Position numbers and translations under genes: made by a program. DNA of 64,000 nt from Traorella massiliensis. GTDB taxonomy: Bacteria > Bacillota_I > Bacilli_A > Erysipelotrichales > Erysipelotrichaceae. Positions 7,965 through 17,500 of the stretch are shown in pieces. A model generated the notes under the pieces. The model was not told the origin of the DNA and made no database searches. It saw only the letters and a program-made list of their open reading frames with translations. The stretch's first letter is position 1. Each line of letters starts with the position of its first letter. Where the stretch lies: the NCBI RefSeq assembly GCF_900104665.1, contig NZ_LT629969.1, positions 62,001 to 126,000 of the forward strand. The letters run 5' to 3'.

Positions 7965-10900
7965 ATGAAAAAGTTTAAACAAATTTCTAGCATGCTGCTT
8001 GCATCTGCAATGATGCTATCAACAATTTCTGCTTATGTTGCTACTCCTGTAAAGGCAGCCTTTACTGGATCACTTACTACTGTTGATTCAGCAACTGCTA
8101 ATGGTAATGTAGTTGAAATTAGTTTTAATGATGGTGCAGTGAAGGGCAGAATCACATTTCTGGAAGATAATATTTTCCGTTACAATGTAGATCCAAGCGG
8201 CGAATTTGGAGAATATGCTGATGTTCGTGGCGGTTATCCTGATACGGCAAAAATTCAGGCTCAGCCAGATGATTCAGATAGATATTCTCATCCAACAGCT
8301 ACCGTGAATGAGGCTGATGGAATTATTAGGATTACTAATGGTACAACGACCATTCTATTTGATAAAGACACTGCGCTGATGACTGTAAAATATGGCGATA
8401 AAACAGTCATGGAAGAGAGTGCGGCCCTTGCTTTAAGTGCGTCATCAACGGTTCAGACATTGGTGCAGCATGATGCAAGTGAGTCAAATAGCAATCTTGA
8501 TGAGCAGTATTTTGGAGGCGGAACACAGAATGGACGCTTTGTACATACTGGTGAAAGCATTAATATCGCAAATGAAAGCAAATGGGTAGATGGTGGTGTT
8601 TCATCTCCAAATCCATTCTATTATACGACAAATGGATATGGTGTTCTTAGAAATACTTACCGTGACGGTGTTTATGATTTTGGCAGTACATTGGATGGTA
8701 CAGTAACGGCAACTCATAACGAAAATGAATTTGATGCTTATTATTTTGTATCTGGTGAAGAAAGCGTTAGTGATGTAACTCAGGAATTATTACAAGGTTA
8801 TTTCAAGGTTACAGGAAATCCAGTATTGTTACCTGAATACGGATTCTATTTAGGACATTTAAATGCTTATAACCGTGATGCATGGTCATCTACTGAAGAT
8901 ATTGGTACAAATTGGACGATTAAAGGTAATGAGTCTTACCAAAGTCAAGGCACAACAACTTATGAAGCCGGAGGAACCGGTTTTGAAATCAGTGCAGGAC
9001 AGCAATCAGAATCATTAAATGGTTATGGTCCTACAGTAGCAACTGACAATATACCCGAAGGAGTAACCTATCCTGAAGAGTTTAGCGCAAGAGCTGTTTT
9101 AGATGAATATCTGGAATATGATATGCCGTTTGGCTTCTTCGTGCCAAATGACGGATATGGCACCGGATACGGCAGGAATGGCTATAATGTGACAGGTGGA
9201 GTCGATGAGAAGCAATATGTAGAAGCTTTAAACGCAAATTTAAAAAATTTGGAAGATTTTGCAGATTATGCGGCAAAAAAAGGTGTCGCAACCGGTTTGT
9301 GGACACAGAGTGCTCTGACCCCGGAATCAAATCCAAAAGAAAAATGGCATCTGCTTCGTGATTTTGAAGGTGAAGTTGCAGCAGGTGTTACTACTCTAAA
9401 AACTGACGTTGCATGGGTAGGAAGGGGTTATTCATTCCAGTTAAGTGGTGTTAAACAGGCTTATGACATCATGACAACTATGACAGAAGATGATGAAGGA
9501 AATGCAGTAGAAACAAGTCGTCCAAACATCATTTCATTGGATGGCTGGGCTGGTTCACAGAGATATAACTCTGTATGGACAGGAGACCAGACAGCTGGTA
9601 ATTGGGAGTATATCCGTTTCCATATTCCAACATTTATCGGACAATCATTAAGTGGTAATCCAAATATTGGTTCTGACATGGATGGTATTTGGGGAGGAGA
9701 TCCGATCATTGCAACTCGTGATTATCAGTGGAAGAGCTTTGCGCCACAGATGTTAGATATGGATGGCTGGGGTTCATATGCAAAAGGTCCTTATGTTCAT
9801 GGTGATCCTTATACTGGTATAAGTCGTATGTATCTGAAATTAAAAGCTCAGATGATGCCTTATATTTATACAAATGCATATGCAGCAGCTAATCTTGAAA
9901 CAGGCAATGATGATACAGGACTTCCTATGATTCGTGCTATGTTCCTAGAATATACAGATGAAGCATTAGCATATGAAAAAACGCTGTCACAGTATCAGTA
10001 TATGTGGGGAGAAAGCTTATTAGTTGCTCCTGTTTATCAGGATACTCAGGCTGATAATATGGGTAATGATGTACGTAATGGTATTTATTTACCAGGTGGA
10101 GAAGATCAGATTTGGATCGACTACTTCACAGGTGAACAATATCGTGGCGGACAGATTTTAACAAACTTCGATGCTCCATTGTGGAAAATCCCATTGTTTG
10201 TCAAAAATGGTGCTATTATCCCTATGTATGAAGAACATAATACGGTTAGTGGAACGTCAGATGATGGTTCAGTTCTTGATAAGAGCATTCGTTTGGTAGA
10301 ATTCTGGCCAGCTGGAACAACTGATTTCAGCGTAATTGAAGATGATGGATCTTATATTAAAAATGAATTAGATACTTCAGATTCAGAATATGGTGCAATT
10401 GACAATGTTTCTTATGGTGAACATGTAACAACAAAATATACTTCTGTAGTAGAAGGCACAACAGCTACTTTAACAGCTGAAAAGTCTACAGGAGAATATA
10501 CTGGCTATGATTCAAATAAAGATACGACATTTATTGTACATGTATCTAAAGCACCTGAATCAATTCAGGTATTTAACGGAACTACTCAATTAGAAGCAAA
10601 ACAAGTATCTTCTAAAGCTGAATTTGATGCAGCTGGTGAAAATGAAACTGTCTGGTTCTATGATGCAAATCCTGCAATTGAAACTTACGCATCTGAATCT
10701 GAAACAAATCTTGCAGAAATGGTAAAAGATATTGAAGTATCACCAAAATTATATGTGAAATTTGCAGTTACAGATACTCAGGCTAATGAACAGAAGCTTG
10801 TAATCAATGGATTTGCAAATGAAGGTGATTTAGAATCAACAGACTTAAATGAAAAACTTGAAGTACCAGCTTTAACAGAAAATGAAGAATTAAAGACACC

Positions 10901-13900
10901 TAGCAGTATTACATTGACTTGGAATGCTGTAGATGGTGCTGCTTCTTATCAGATTTTAGCTGATGGAACAATTGATGATAATGGTAATGTATTAAGTGGT
11001 GCTGTTTATTCTATTTCGGAAGGAACGACATTTACACATGCTGATCTAGAATATAAATCAAATCATACATATCGCGTTCGTGCTGTGAATGTGGATGGAC
11101 ATTCTGCATGGAGCACTGAATTGCAAACAGCAAGTGCAGAAGATCCATTCATGTATACTCCAACACCAGAAAAAGTTGAATGGACAGGTAATATTTATGG
11201 TGGACATACTGCTGATAGAGCATTTGACCAAATTTTCCAGAATGGTGATGAAGGTTTCCATTCAGATGGAAATGCAATAGGACAGACATTAACCGTTGAC
11301 TATGGTGTTGCTTATGAATTAGATAAAATCGAATATTATCCACGTAATGATGCTGGTAATGGTACAGTTACTCAGATGAAAGTGGAAACAAGCTTAGACG
11401 GTGTGAACTGGGTTGATCAGGGAACTCATAATTGGAGTTTGGACAGCACAACCAAGCTAATTGATTTGAAAGACCCTAACACAGGAGCTGCTTCGATCGG
11501 TGCACGTTATATTCGTTTTACTCCGTTAGCATCATTAGGCGATTTCTTCTCTGCAAGTGAAATTAAAGTATATACAGTTGAAAATGGAACAGGATATGCA
11601 GCGAGTGCATTCCGTGTAGGAAATATCTCATCTGTAGGAACAAGCGAACCTACATTAGCTACATTCCAGCAGATGTTCCAAAAAGAATCTTCCGCTCATG
11701 GTTCTTATAAGAATGATAACTGGGTAGGTGAAGTTCAGAATCTATTTGGTGATATTAACTTTAATGGTATAGCTGATGTTTGGGATTATGCGTTCACAGC
11801 ATTCTATGTAAATGGTGGAACGACGAAGACTGGAAGTGTATTGGGTGATATCATGTTATTGCCAAGTGCAACAACAGTTTCTGCTGGTGATACATTTACA
11901 ATTGATGTAACAGCACTTGATATTGCTAATCTGAATGCTTATGGTTCAATTATTAATTATGATCCAAGCAAATTGGAATATGTAGGTGTTGAATACGTAG
12001 GTACTGGTGGTATGTACACTCAAGGTATGACTGGAAACATTAACAATGAAGATGGAACAGCTTATATTAATCACAATGCAATCAACATGGGTGATCAGCC
12101 ATTAGTAAGTGGTTCAAAAGTTTTAGCTACCATTACAATGAGAGCAACTACGGATGTTGATTTGAGTGATGCATCTATCGTTGATCTTTCTACAGTTACT
12201 TTGATAGGTCCTGACTTTAGCGTTAAGGAAAGTAAAGTTGTATCGGATGTTACTTTACCTGGCATAGATCAAGGTGGAAAACTTGTAGCTCATGATGATA
12301 TTATTGATGCAGTTGCACAATCAACAGGTCCTACAGGTGATGGTAATGATATTTGGGCAAGTCTAGATGGTAATACATCTACTTATACGAATAGTAACTA
12401 TAGTGGTAATGGAAGCCAAACAGGTGTAGAGTTGGCACATCCACAGGTGTATACATTTACACTGAAAGATACAATGCCAATTAACAAAGTAGGTGTCCAG
12501 GCAAGAAGTGCAGGAGCAGGACATTTGAGTCAACTTAATAGCTATGTTGTATTTGTAAGCTTAGATGGCACAGAATGGACGCAAGTTGCAACACAAACTG
12601 TTACTGATGGAAATATGACTTACGTTGAATTTGATGCAGCACAAGCGAAGTATGTTAAGTTAGAACTAACTGCAGGTGAAAATGTAAATTGTGTATCAAC
12701 AAGTGAGGTTGAACTATATCGTGCAGCCGATTCAACTCCTACAGGAATTGAACCAACGGATGATTCAGCTACATCGGTATATGTTGGATATGTCGGTGAT
12801 ATAGATGCAATCATTCTTCCAGAAGGATATCCAAATCAGTATTTCACAGTAACAAGCAGTAAGCCTGAAGTTGCATCTATCATTACTTTAGCGGATGAGA
12901 ATGGTGATCCAATTTACAAGGTATTAGGTGTTAGTGCTGGGGAAACAGAAATTACTCTGACTTCTGCTGCCGATAGTACTGTGACTAAAACTTATACATT
13001 AACTGTAATAGCTGGTGTAGATAAGTCTGATTTAATTGATGCAATCAATAAGACGATGGGCGCTCCTGAATCTATTTATACGGAGGATTCATATGCTGCT
13101 TATAAGAGTGCATATGAAAAAGCAGTAGAAGTAAAAGATGATCAAGAGGCTACTCGTGCAGATGTAGAAAGTGCGACAGCAGAATTGCTTGCAGCTTACG
13201 ATGCATTAGAAATTGTTCCTGTTGATTCTTCATTAGAATTAGATGCCGATACAGTTGTTTCAAGTGCAAGTGGAGATTACAGTGAAAGCAATACGGCAGA
13301 TCGTATGTTTGATAACGATTTATTAACATATTGGGAATCTCCTTATGGAGGAAGCAATGCTAATCTTCCAAAAGATGTTGTAATAGAGCTGAATGATACT
13401 TATGTATTAGAACAGATTAGCTTCATTTCTCATACGCTTCAAAATGGTGGTGTGACTGATTACACGATTTCAGTAAGCGAAGATGGAAGTGAATGGACGC
13501 AAGTAACTAGCGGAACAGTGGATGCAAATGAATACAAGAGAGGCAACAATGTTCGTGTAGATGCACGTTTTGTACCTGTAAAAGCAAGCTACATTAAATT
13601 CACTGTTAATGGTGCAGTTGGTCGAATTCCTTCTGAAGATAATATGTATGGTAGAATTGCAGAGATGATCATCTATGGTTCTACTGATGTCAATAAAACA
13701 GCGTTGAGCGCTTTATATGATGCTAATGTAAATAAGGTAAGTGACGATTTCACTCCAGCTAGCTGGACTGTTTTCCAGAATGCATTAACTAGTGCGAAAC
13801 AAGTGTTAGATGACAACATGACAACTCAGGAAGCAGTCGATAATGCTTATGAGGCATTAGATGCTGCTGTGAAGGGATTAGCCCTGAAAGCTGATTTCTC

Positions 13901-14324
13901 AGCACTTGATGAAGCTATCAAGAATGCAGAATCAATTAATACATCTGCTTATACACCAGAAAGTGTTCTTGCTTTAGATAAAGCACTTGAAGATGCAAGA
14001 TTAGTGCTAGCAAATGAAAATGCTACTCAAGATGAAGTAGATGTTGCAGTGAAAGCACTAGAAGAAGCAATTAGTGGTTTGCGTGAAACAACAGATCCTG
14101 AAACACCAACAGATCCAAGTGATCCAACAACACCGACGGATCCTGAAACGCCAACCGATCCTGATACACCAGTGGATCCTGAAAAACCAGCAGATGAAAC
14201 ACCAGCAGACCCTGAAACTCCAACAACGAGTGATAATAGTATGTTAGGTGTCTATGCAGGTTTATTGGCAGTGAGTGTTTTAGCTCTGTTCGTATTCTTA
14301 AGAAGAAAAAAAGAAGCAAATTAA
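7965..14324 (+). CDS. Giant secreted GH31 glycosidase with CBM32, dockerin/cohesin-like and FIVAR modules
   Basis: I choose ATG 7965, behind AAAGGAGAAGG, over the in-frame ATG at 7950. The product is 2119 residues: signal peptide 1-30; GH31 region about 31-850 with candidate nucleophile D481 (LKTDVAWVG) and candidate acid/base D541 (WTGDQ); FN3 about 969-1059; CBM32 about 1064-1209; a single dockerin-like loop GDINFNG at 1261; cohesin-like sandwich about 1292-1434; CBM32 about 1439-1586; Big2-like about 1601-1682; FIVAR; CBM32 about 1754-1908; two more FIVAR; Pro/Thr linker; membrane anchor. The catalytic motifs recall GH31 alpha-N-acetylgalactosaminidases more than alpha-glucosidases, but this specificity is an inference. 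It should sit on the cell surface and act on host or dietary glycans beside the GH20 and GH84 enzymes. Confidence 0.85.
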   Translation: MKKFKQISSMLLASAMMLSTISAYVATPVKAAFTGSLTTVDSATANGNVVEISFNDGAVKGRITFLEDNIFRYNVDPSGEFGEYADVRGGYPDTAKIQAQPDDSDRYSHPTATVNEADGIIRITNGTTTILFDKDTALMTVKYGDKTVMEESAALALSASSTVQTLVQHDASESNSNLDEQYFGGGTQNGRFVHTGESINIANESKWVDGGVSSPNPFYYTTNGYGVLRNTYRDGVYDFGSTLDGTVTATHNENEFDAYYFVSGEESVSDVTQELLQGYFKVTGNPVLLPEYGFYLGHLNAYNRDAWSSTEDIGTNWTIKGNESYQSQGTTTYEAGGTGFEISAGQQSESLNGYGPTVATDNIPEGVTYPEEFSARAVLDEYLEYDMPFGFFVPNDGYGTGYGRNGYNVTGGVDEKQYVEALNANLKNLEDFADYAAKKGVATGLWTQSALTPESNPKEKWHLLRDFEGEVAAGVTTLKTDVAWVGRGYSFQLSGVKQAYDIMTTMTEDDEGNAVETSRPNIISLDGWAGSQRYNSVWTGDQTAGNWEYIRFHIPTFIGQSLSGNPNIGSDMDGIWGGDPIIATRDYQWKSFAPQMLDMDGWGSYAKGPYVHGDPYTGISRMYLKLKAQMMPYIYTNAYAAANLETGNDDTGLPMIRAMFLEYTDEALAYEKTLSQYQYMWGESLLVAPVYQDTQADNMGNDVRNGIYLPGGEDQIWIDYFTGEQYRGGQILTNFDAPLWKIPLFVKNGAIIPMYEEHNTVSGTSDDGSVLDKSIRLVEFWPAGTTDFSVIEDDGSYIKNELDTSDSEYGAIDNVSYGEHVTTKYTSVVEGTTATLTAEKSTGEYTGYDSNKDTTFIVHVSKAPESIQVFNGTTQLEAKQVSSKAEFDAAGENETVWFYDANPAIETYASESETNLAEMVKDIEVSPKLYVKFAVTDTQANEQKLVINGFANEGDLESTDLNEKLEVPALTENEELKTPSSITLTWNAVDGAASYQILADGTIDDNGNVLSGAVYSISEGTTFTHADLEYKSNHTYRVRAVNVDGHSAWSTELQTASAEDPFMYTPTPEKVEWTGNIYGGHTADRAFDQIFQNGDEGFHSDGNAIGQTLTVDYGVAYELDKIEYYPRNDAGNGTVTQMKVETSLDGVNWVDQGTHNWSLDSTTKLIDLKDPNTGAASIGARYIRFTPLASLGDFFSASEIKVYTVENGTGYAASAFRVGNISSVGTSEPTLATFQQMFQKESSAHGSYKNDNWVGEVQNLFGDINFNGIADVWDYAFTAFYVNGGTTKTGSVLGDIMLLPSATTVSAGDTFTIDVTALDIANLNAYGSIINYDPSKLEYVGVEYVGTGGMYTQGMTGNINNEDGTAYINHNAINMGDQPLVSGSKVLATITMRATTDVDLSDASIVDLSTVTLIGPDFSVKESKVVSDVTLPGIDQGGKLVAHDDIIDAVAQSTGPTGDGNDIWASLDGNTSTYTNSNYSGNGSQTGVELAHPQVYTFTLKDTMPINKVGVQARSAGAGHLSQLNSYVVFVSLDGTEWTQVATQTVTDGNMTYVEFDAAQAKYVKLELTAGENVNCVSTSEVELYRAADSTPTGIEPTDDSATSVYVGYVGDIDAIILPEGYPNQYFTVTSSKPEVASIITLADENGDPIYKVLGVSAGETEITLTSAADSTVTKTYTLTVIAGVDKSDLIDAINKTMGAPESIYTEDSYAAYKSAYEKAVEVKDDQEATRADVESATAELLAAYDALEIVPVDSSLELDADTVVSSASGDYSESNTADRMFDNDLLTYWESPYGGSNANLPKDVVIELNDTYVLEQISFISHTLQNGGVTDYTISVSEDGSEWTQVTSGTVDANEYKRGNNVRVDARFVPVKASYIKFTVNGAVGRIPSEDNMYGRIAEMIIYGSTDVNKTALSALYDANVNKVSDDFTPASWTVFQNALTSAKQVLDDNMTTQEAVDNAYEALDAAVKGLALKADFSALDEAIKNAESINTSAYTPESVLALDKALEDARLVLANENATQDEVDVAVKALEEAISGLRETTDPETPTDPSDPTTPTDPETPTDPDTPVDPEKPADETPADPETPTTSDNSMLGVYAGLLAVSVLALFVFLRRKKEAN

Positions 14325-14399
14325 AAAATGATAATATCTTATTGTTATGAGGTGCATTTAATTTAGATAATGCATATCAGACATCATAGATAAAATAGC

Positions 14400-14460
14400 A
14401 GAAGGGACTGTTACATTCAAAAAGTAATCGTATTCTCTTTGAATAACAGCCCCTTTCTTA
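14400..14460 (+). terminator. Long imperfect terminator hairpin between the GH31 and GH20 genes
   Basis: GAAGGGACTGTTACATTCAAA pairs, with small bulges, with the stretch TTTGAATAACAGCCCCTTTC, and TTCTT follows. A smaller hairpin (GTTCTT 14466-14471 with AAGAAC 14486-14491) lies just before the GH20 ribosome site. The GH20 gene therefore probably has separate or attenuated expression. Confidence 0.65.
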
Positions 14461-14503
14461 AAAAAGTTCTTTTACGGCAGTATATAAGAACAAAGGAGCA
14501 AAT

Positions 14504-17500
14504 ATGAAATTTAAAAAGATAATAAATGAAATACTTTGCTTGGCTATGGCTATTACGATGTTTTCATCGGGTGTAGTGAAAGTACAGGCAAATGATACCC
14601 CTAAAAATACAAATTTAACTCAATTAGAAGGTGTGAGTGCTACAGTATCTGATATTGAAAATGGTACTAATTTTGATGCCAATATGGCAATTGATGGCAA
14701 TACTGCATCAAACTCCAGATGGTCAACCAATTATGGAAAAGATACTGATCAATGGTTATTAATTAATTTGGGCAAACAACAAACATTCAACACTTTTGTT
14801 ATCTTTAATAATGATAGAGAAGGTGGAAAGCAATTAATCAAAGAATTTAAAATTGAAGGTAGTAATGAAGCCAATGGTACATATTCAGAAATATATCATG
14901 GTGAAGCAAAAGACGAAGGATATCCGCTTGACTATACTGTAACTCTTAATCAGGCTGTAACTTATCAGTATGTAAAGATGACAGTTGTAAGTTTGGTCGA
15001 TACTGCTCCATATCCAGCAGTATCATTGCGAGAATTTGAAATTTATAATGTTGAAGGTGAATCAACAACACCTGTAAATACAAATCTGGCACTAAAAAAA
15101 CCAGTTGAAACGAATTTATATAATGTTAATGATACTGCTTATCTTACTGATGGTAAAACAGAAACACGTATGACAAGTAGTACTAGTGACATTAAACCAA
15201 CAAAAGAAAATCCTTTTTGGGCATATGTTGATTTAGGTGCTGTTTATGATATGAATTATTTCTCGGTTTTATGGGAGAGTGATTCAAATTATGCAAAAGA
15301 TTTCAATATTTATACGACAACAGAAGAAACGATTAATGACGATACACAATGGACACTGGTAAAAGAGGTAGCTAATAATACTGCTGGAAAAACGTCTGTA
15401 ATTGAATTAGAAAAAGAAGTTCAAGGACGTTATGTTAAATTAGAAGTAACAGCAGTAAATGGATATCCGAATGTATCTGCCTGTGAATTTGAAGTTATGT
15501 TAAAAGATGATTCTCAACAGATTCCTCAAGATCCGGAAGATAATGTTGCTTTAAATAAAACAGGTTATTCAAGTAGTAATGAAGCTGAAGGCCTGAACGC
15601 AAATAAAGCATTTGATGGTGATACTTCTACTCGTGATTCTCGCTGGTCTAGTAAGGTGGGCAATGCGCCTCACTGGGTTTTTGTAGATTTAGGTGAAACA
15701 AAAGATGTTAAGACAATACGTATTTATTGGGAAACTAGAAAAGCAACTGAATATAGAATCCAAGTAGCTGATACTGTGACAGATACCACTACAGGTGAAG
15801 GTAACTGGAAAGATGTTGCTACTTTAACTGAGCGCCCAAGTTCTACGACAGATACCATTACATTAACAAATGTTGAAAAAGCACGCTATGTTCGTTTATA
15901 TATTGATAATTTCACATCCGAAGATCCTGATGGTTCAGTCATCTGGAATTCTATTTCAATTTATGAAATGGAAGTATATGGTGGAACACCTGCTATATCG
16001 ATGGGTGATATCGGTAATATGATCAAGGTGGAAACGCCAACGAAAGATAGTGAAAAATTAAATGTAACACTTCCTAATGTAGAAGGATACACTGTTACTT
16101 ATAATGGTACGGATCTTGAACAGGTAATTGATAAAAATCTTACGATCTATACGCCAGTTGTTGATAAAACAGTGAAAGTTTCATTTAAGATCGTGAATAA
16201 TAAAACTGAAGAGTATCAATTTAAAGAAATAGAAGTTACTGTACCAGGGCAGTATTCAGTGGCTGTGAATGATAATGCTGCTCCTGAAGTTTTACCAGAA
16301 CTTCAGGAATGGAAGGGAAATGAAGGCAGTTTCACAGTAACTGATGGCAGTAAGATCGTTTACGCAGATGATGATTTAAAATCAGCAGCTGATGAAATGA
16401 AAGCTGATTATGAAGATCTAACAGGAAAAACGATTGAAGTTGTTAAGGGAACAAAAACAGATGTCAAAGCCGGTGATTTCTTCTTTGAAAAAACAACAGA
16501 TGTAAGTCTTGGTTTGATGGATGAAGGCTATTTGATGGAAATTGATGATTTCATCACTGTTACTTCTGAAACACAGACGGGTGCGTATTGGGCAACTAGA
16601 ACACTTCTTCAAGCTTTGAAACAGAGTAATTATGTAAGTATTCCTAAGGGAATTACTCGTGATTATCCGTTATATGAAGTGCGTGGATTCATTTTAGATG
16701 TTGGACGTAAGACATTTACGATGGATTATCTTGAACAGTTAGTAAAACAGATGTCCTGGTATAAGATGAATGACTTCCAGGTACATTTGAATGATAACCT
16801 GATTGGACTGGAAAACAAAGAGGATCCAATGAGTGCTTATTCGGCTTTTCGTTTAGAAAATGATACTGTAAAAGCAGGTGGAAAACTAATAGATGCGAAT
16901 GGTAATGTTGTTACGGTAAACGGTAACGAACAAGTTTATCAGCAGGATCTAACAAGTACGGATCTATGGTATACAAAGGAAGAATTTAAAAACTTTATTC
17001 AGGAATCACGTGAATTAGGTGTTAATATCGTTCCGGAAATTGATACTCCGGCACATTCCTTAGCTTTTACAAAAGTATTACCAGATCTGCGTTATGGAAC
17101 TAGCGGACGTCAAAATGACCATTTGGATTTAGTGGATTCATATGAACAGTGTTTGACTTTTGTTCAGACAATTTTTAATGAATATTTAAGTGGTACAGAT
17201 CCAGTATTTGATAGTGAAACGATCGTTCATATTGGTGCGGATGAATATAATGCTTCTTCTGAAGCTTATCGTAAATTCGTAAATGATATGATCGAATATG
17301 TTCGAGATACAAATGAGAGAAAAGTACGTGTATGGGGAAGCTTTACAGCAGCATCTAAGGGTGAAGTGATTGACACTGTAGCAGATGATGGTACAAGAGT
17401 ACAGATCAACCTTTGGAATTTTGGTTATGCCAATATGGATGAGATGTATGAAAACGGATTTGATCTGATCAACTGTAATGATGGTAATTACTATATCGTT

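Noticed and set aside
7743-7982. 79-codon minus-strand frame opposite the GH31 start
   Set aside because: Phe/Ser-rich translation typical of the complement of A-rich DNA, no ribosome site, and a minus-strand terminator lies inside it.
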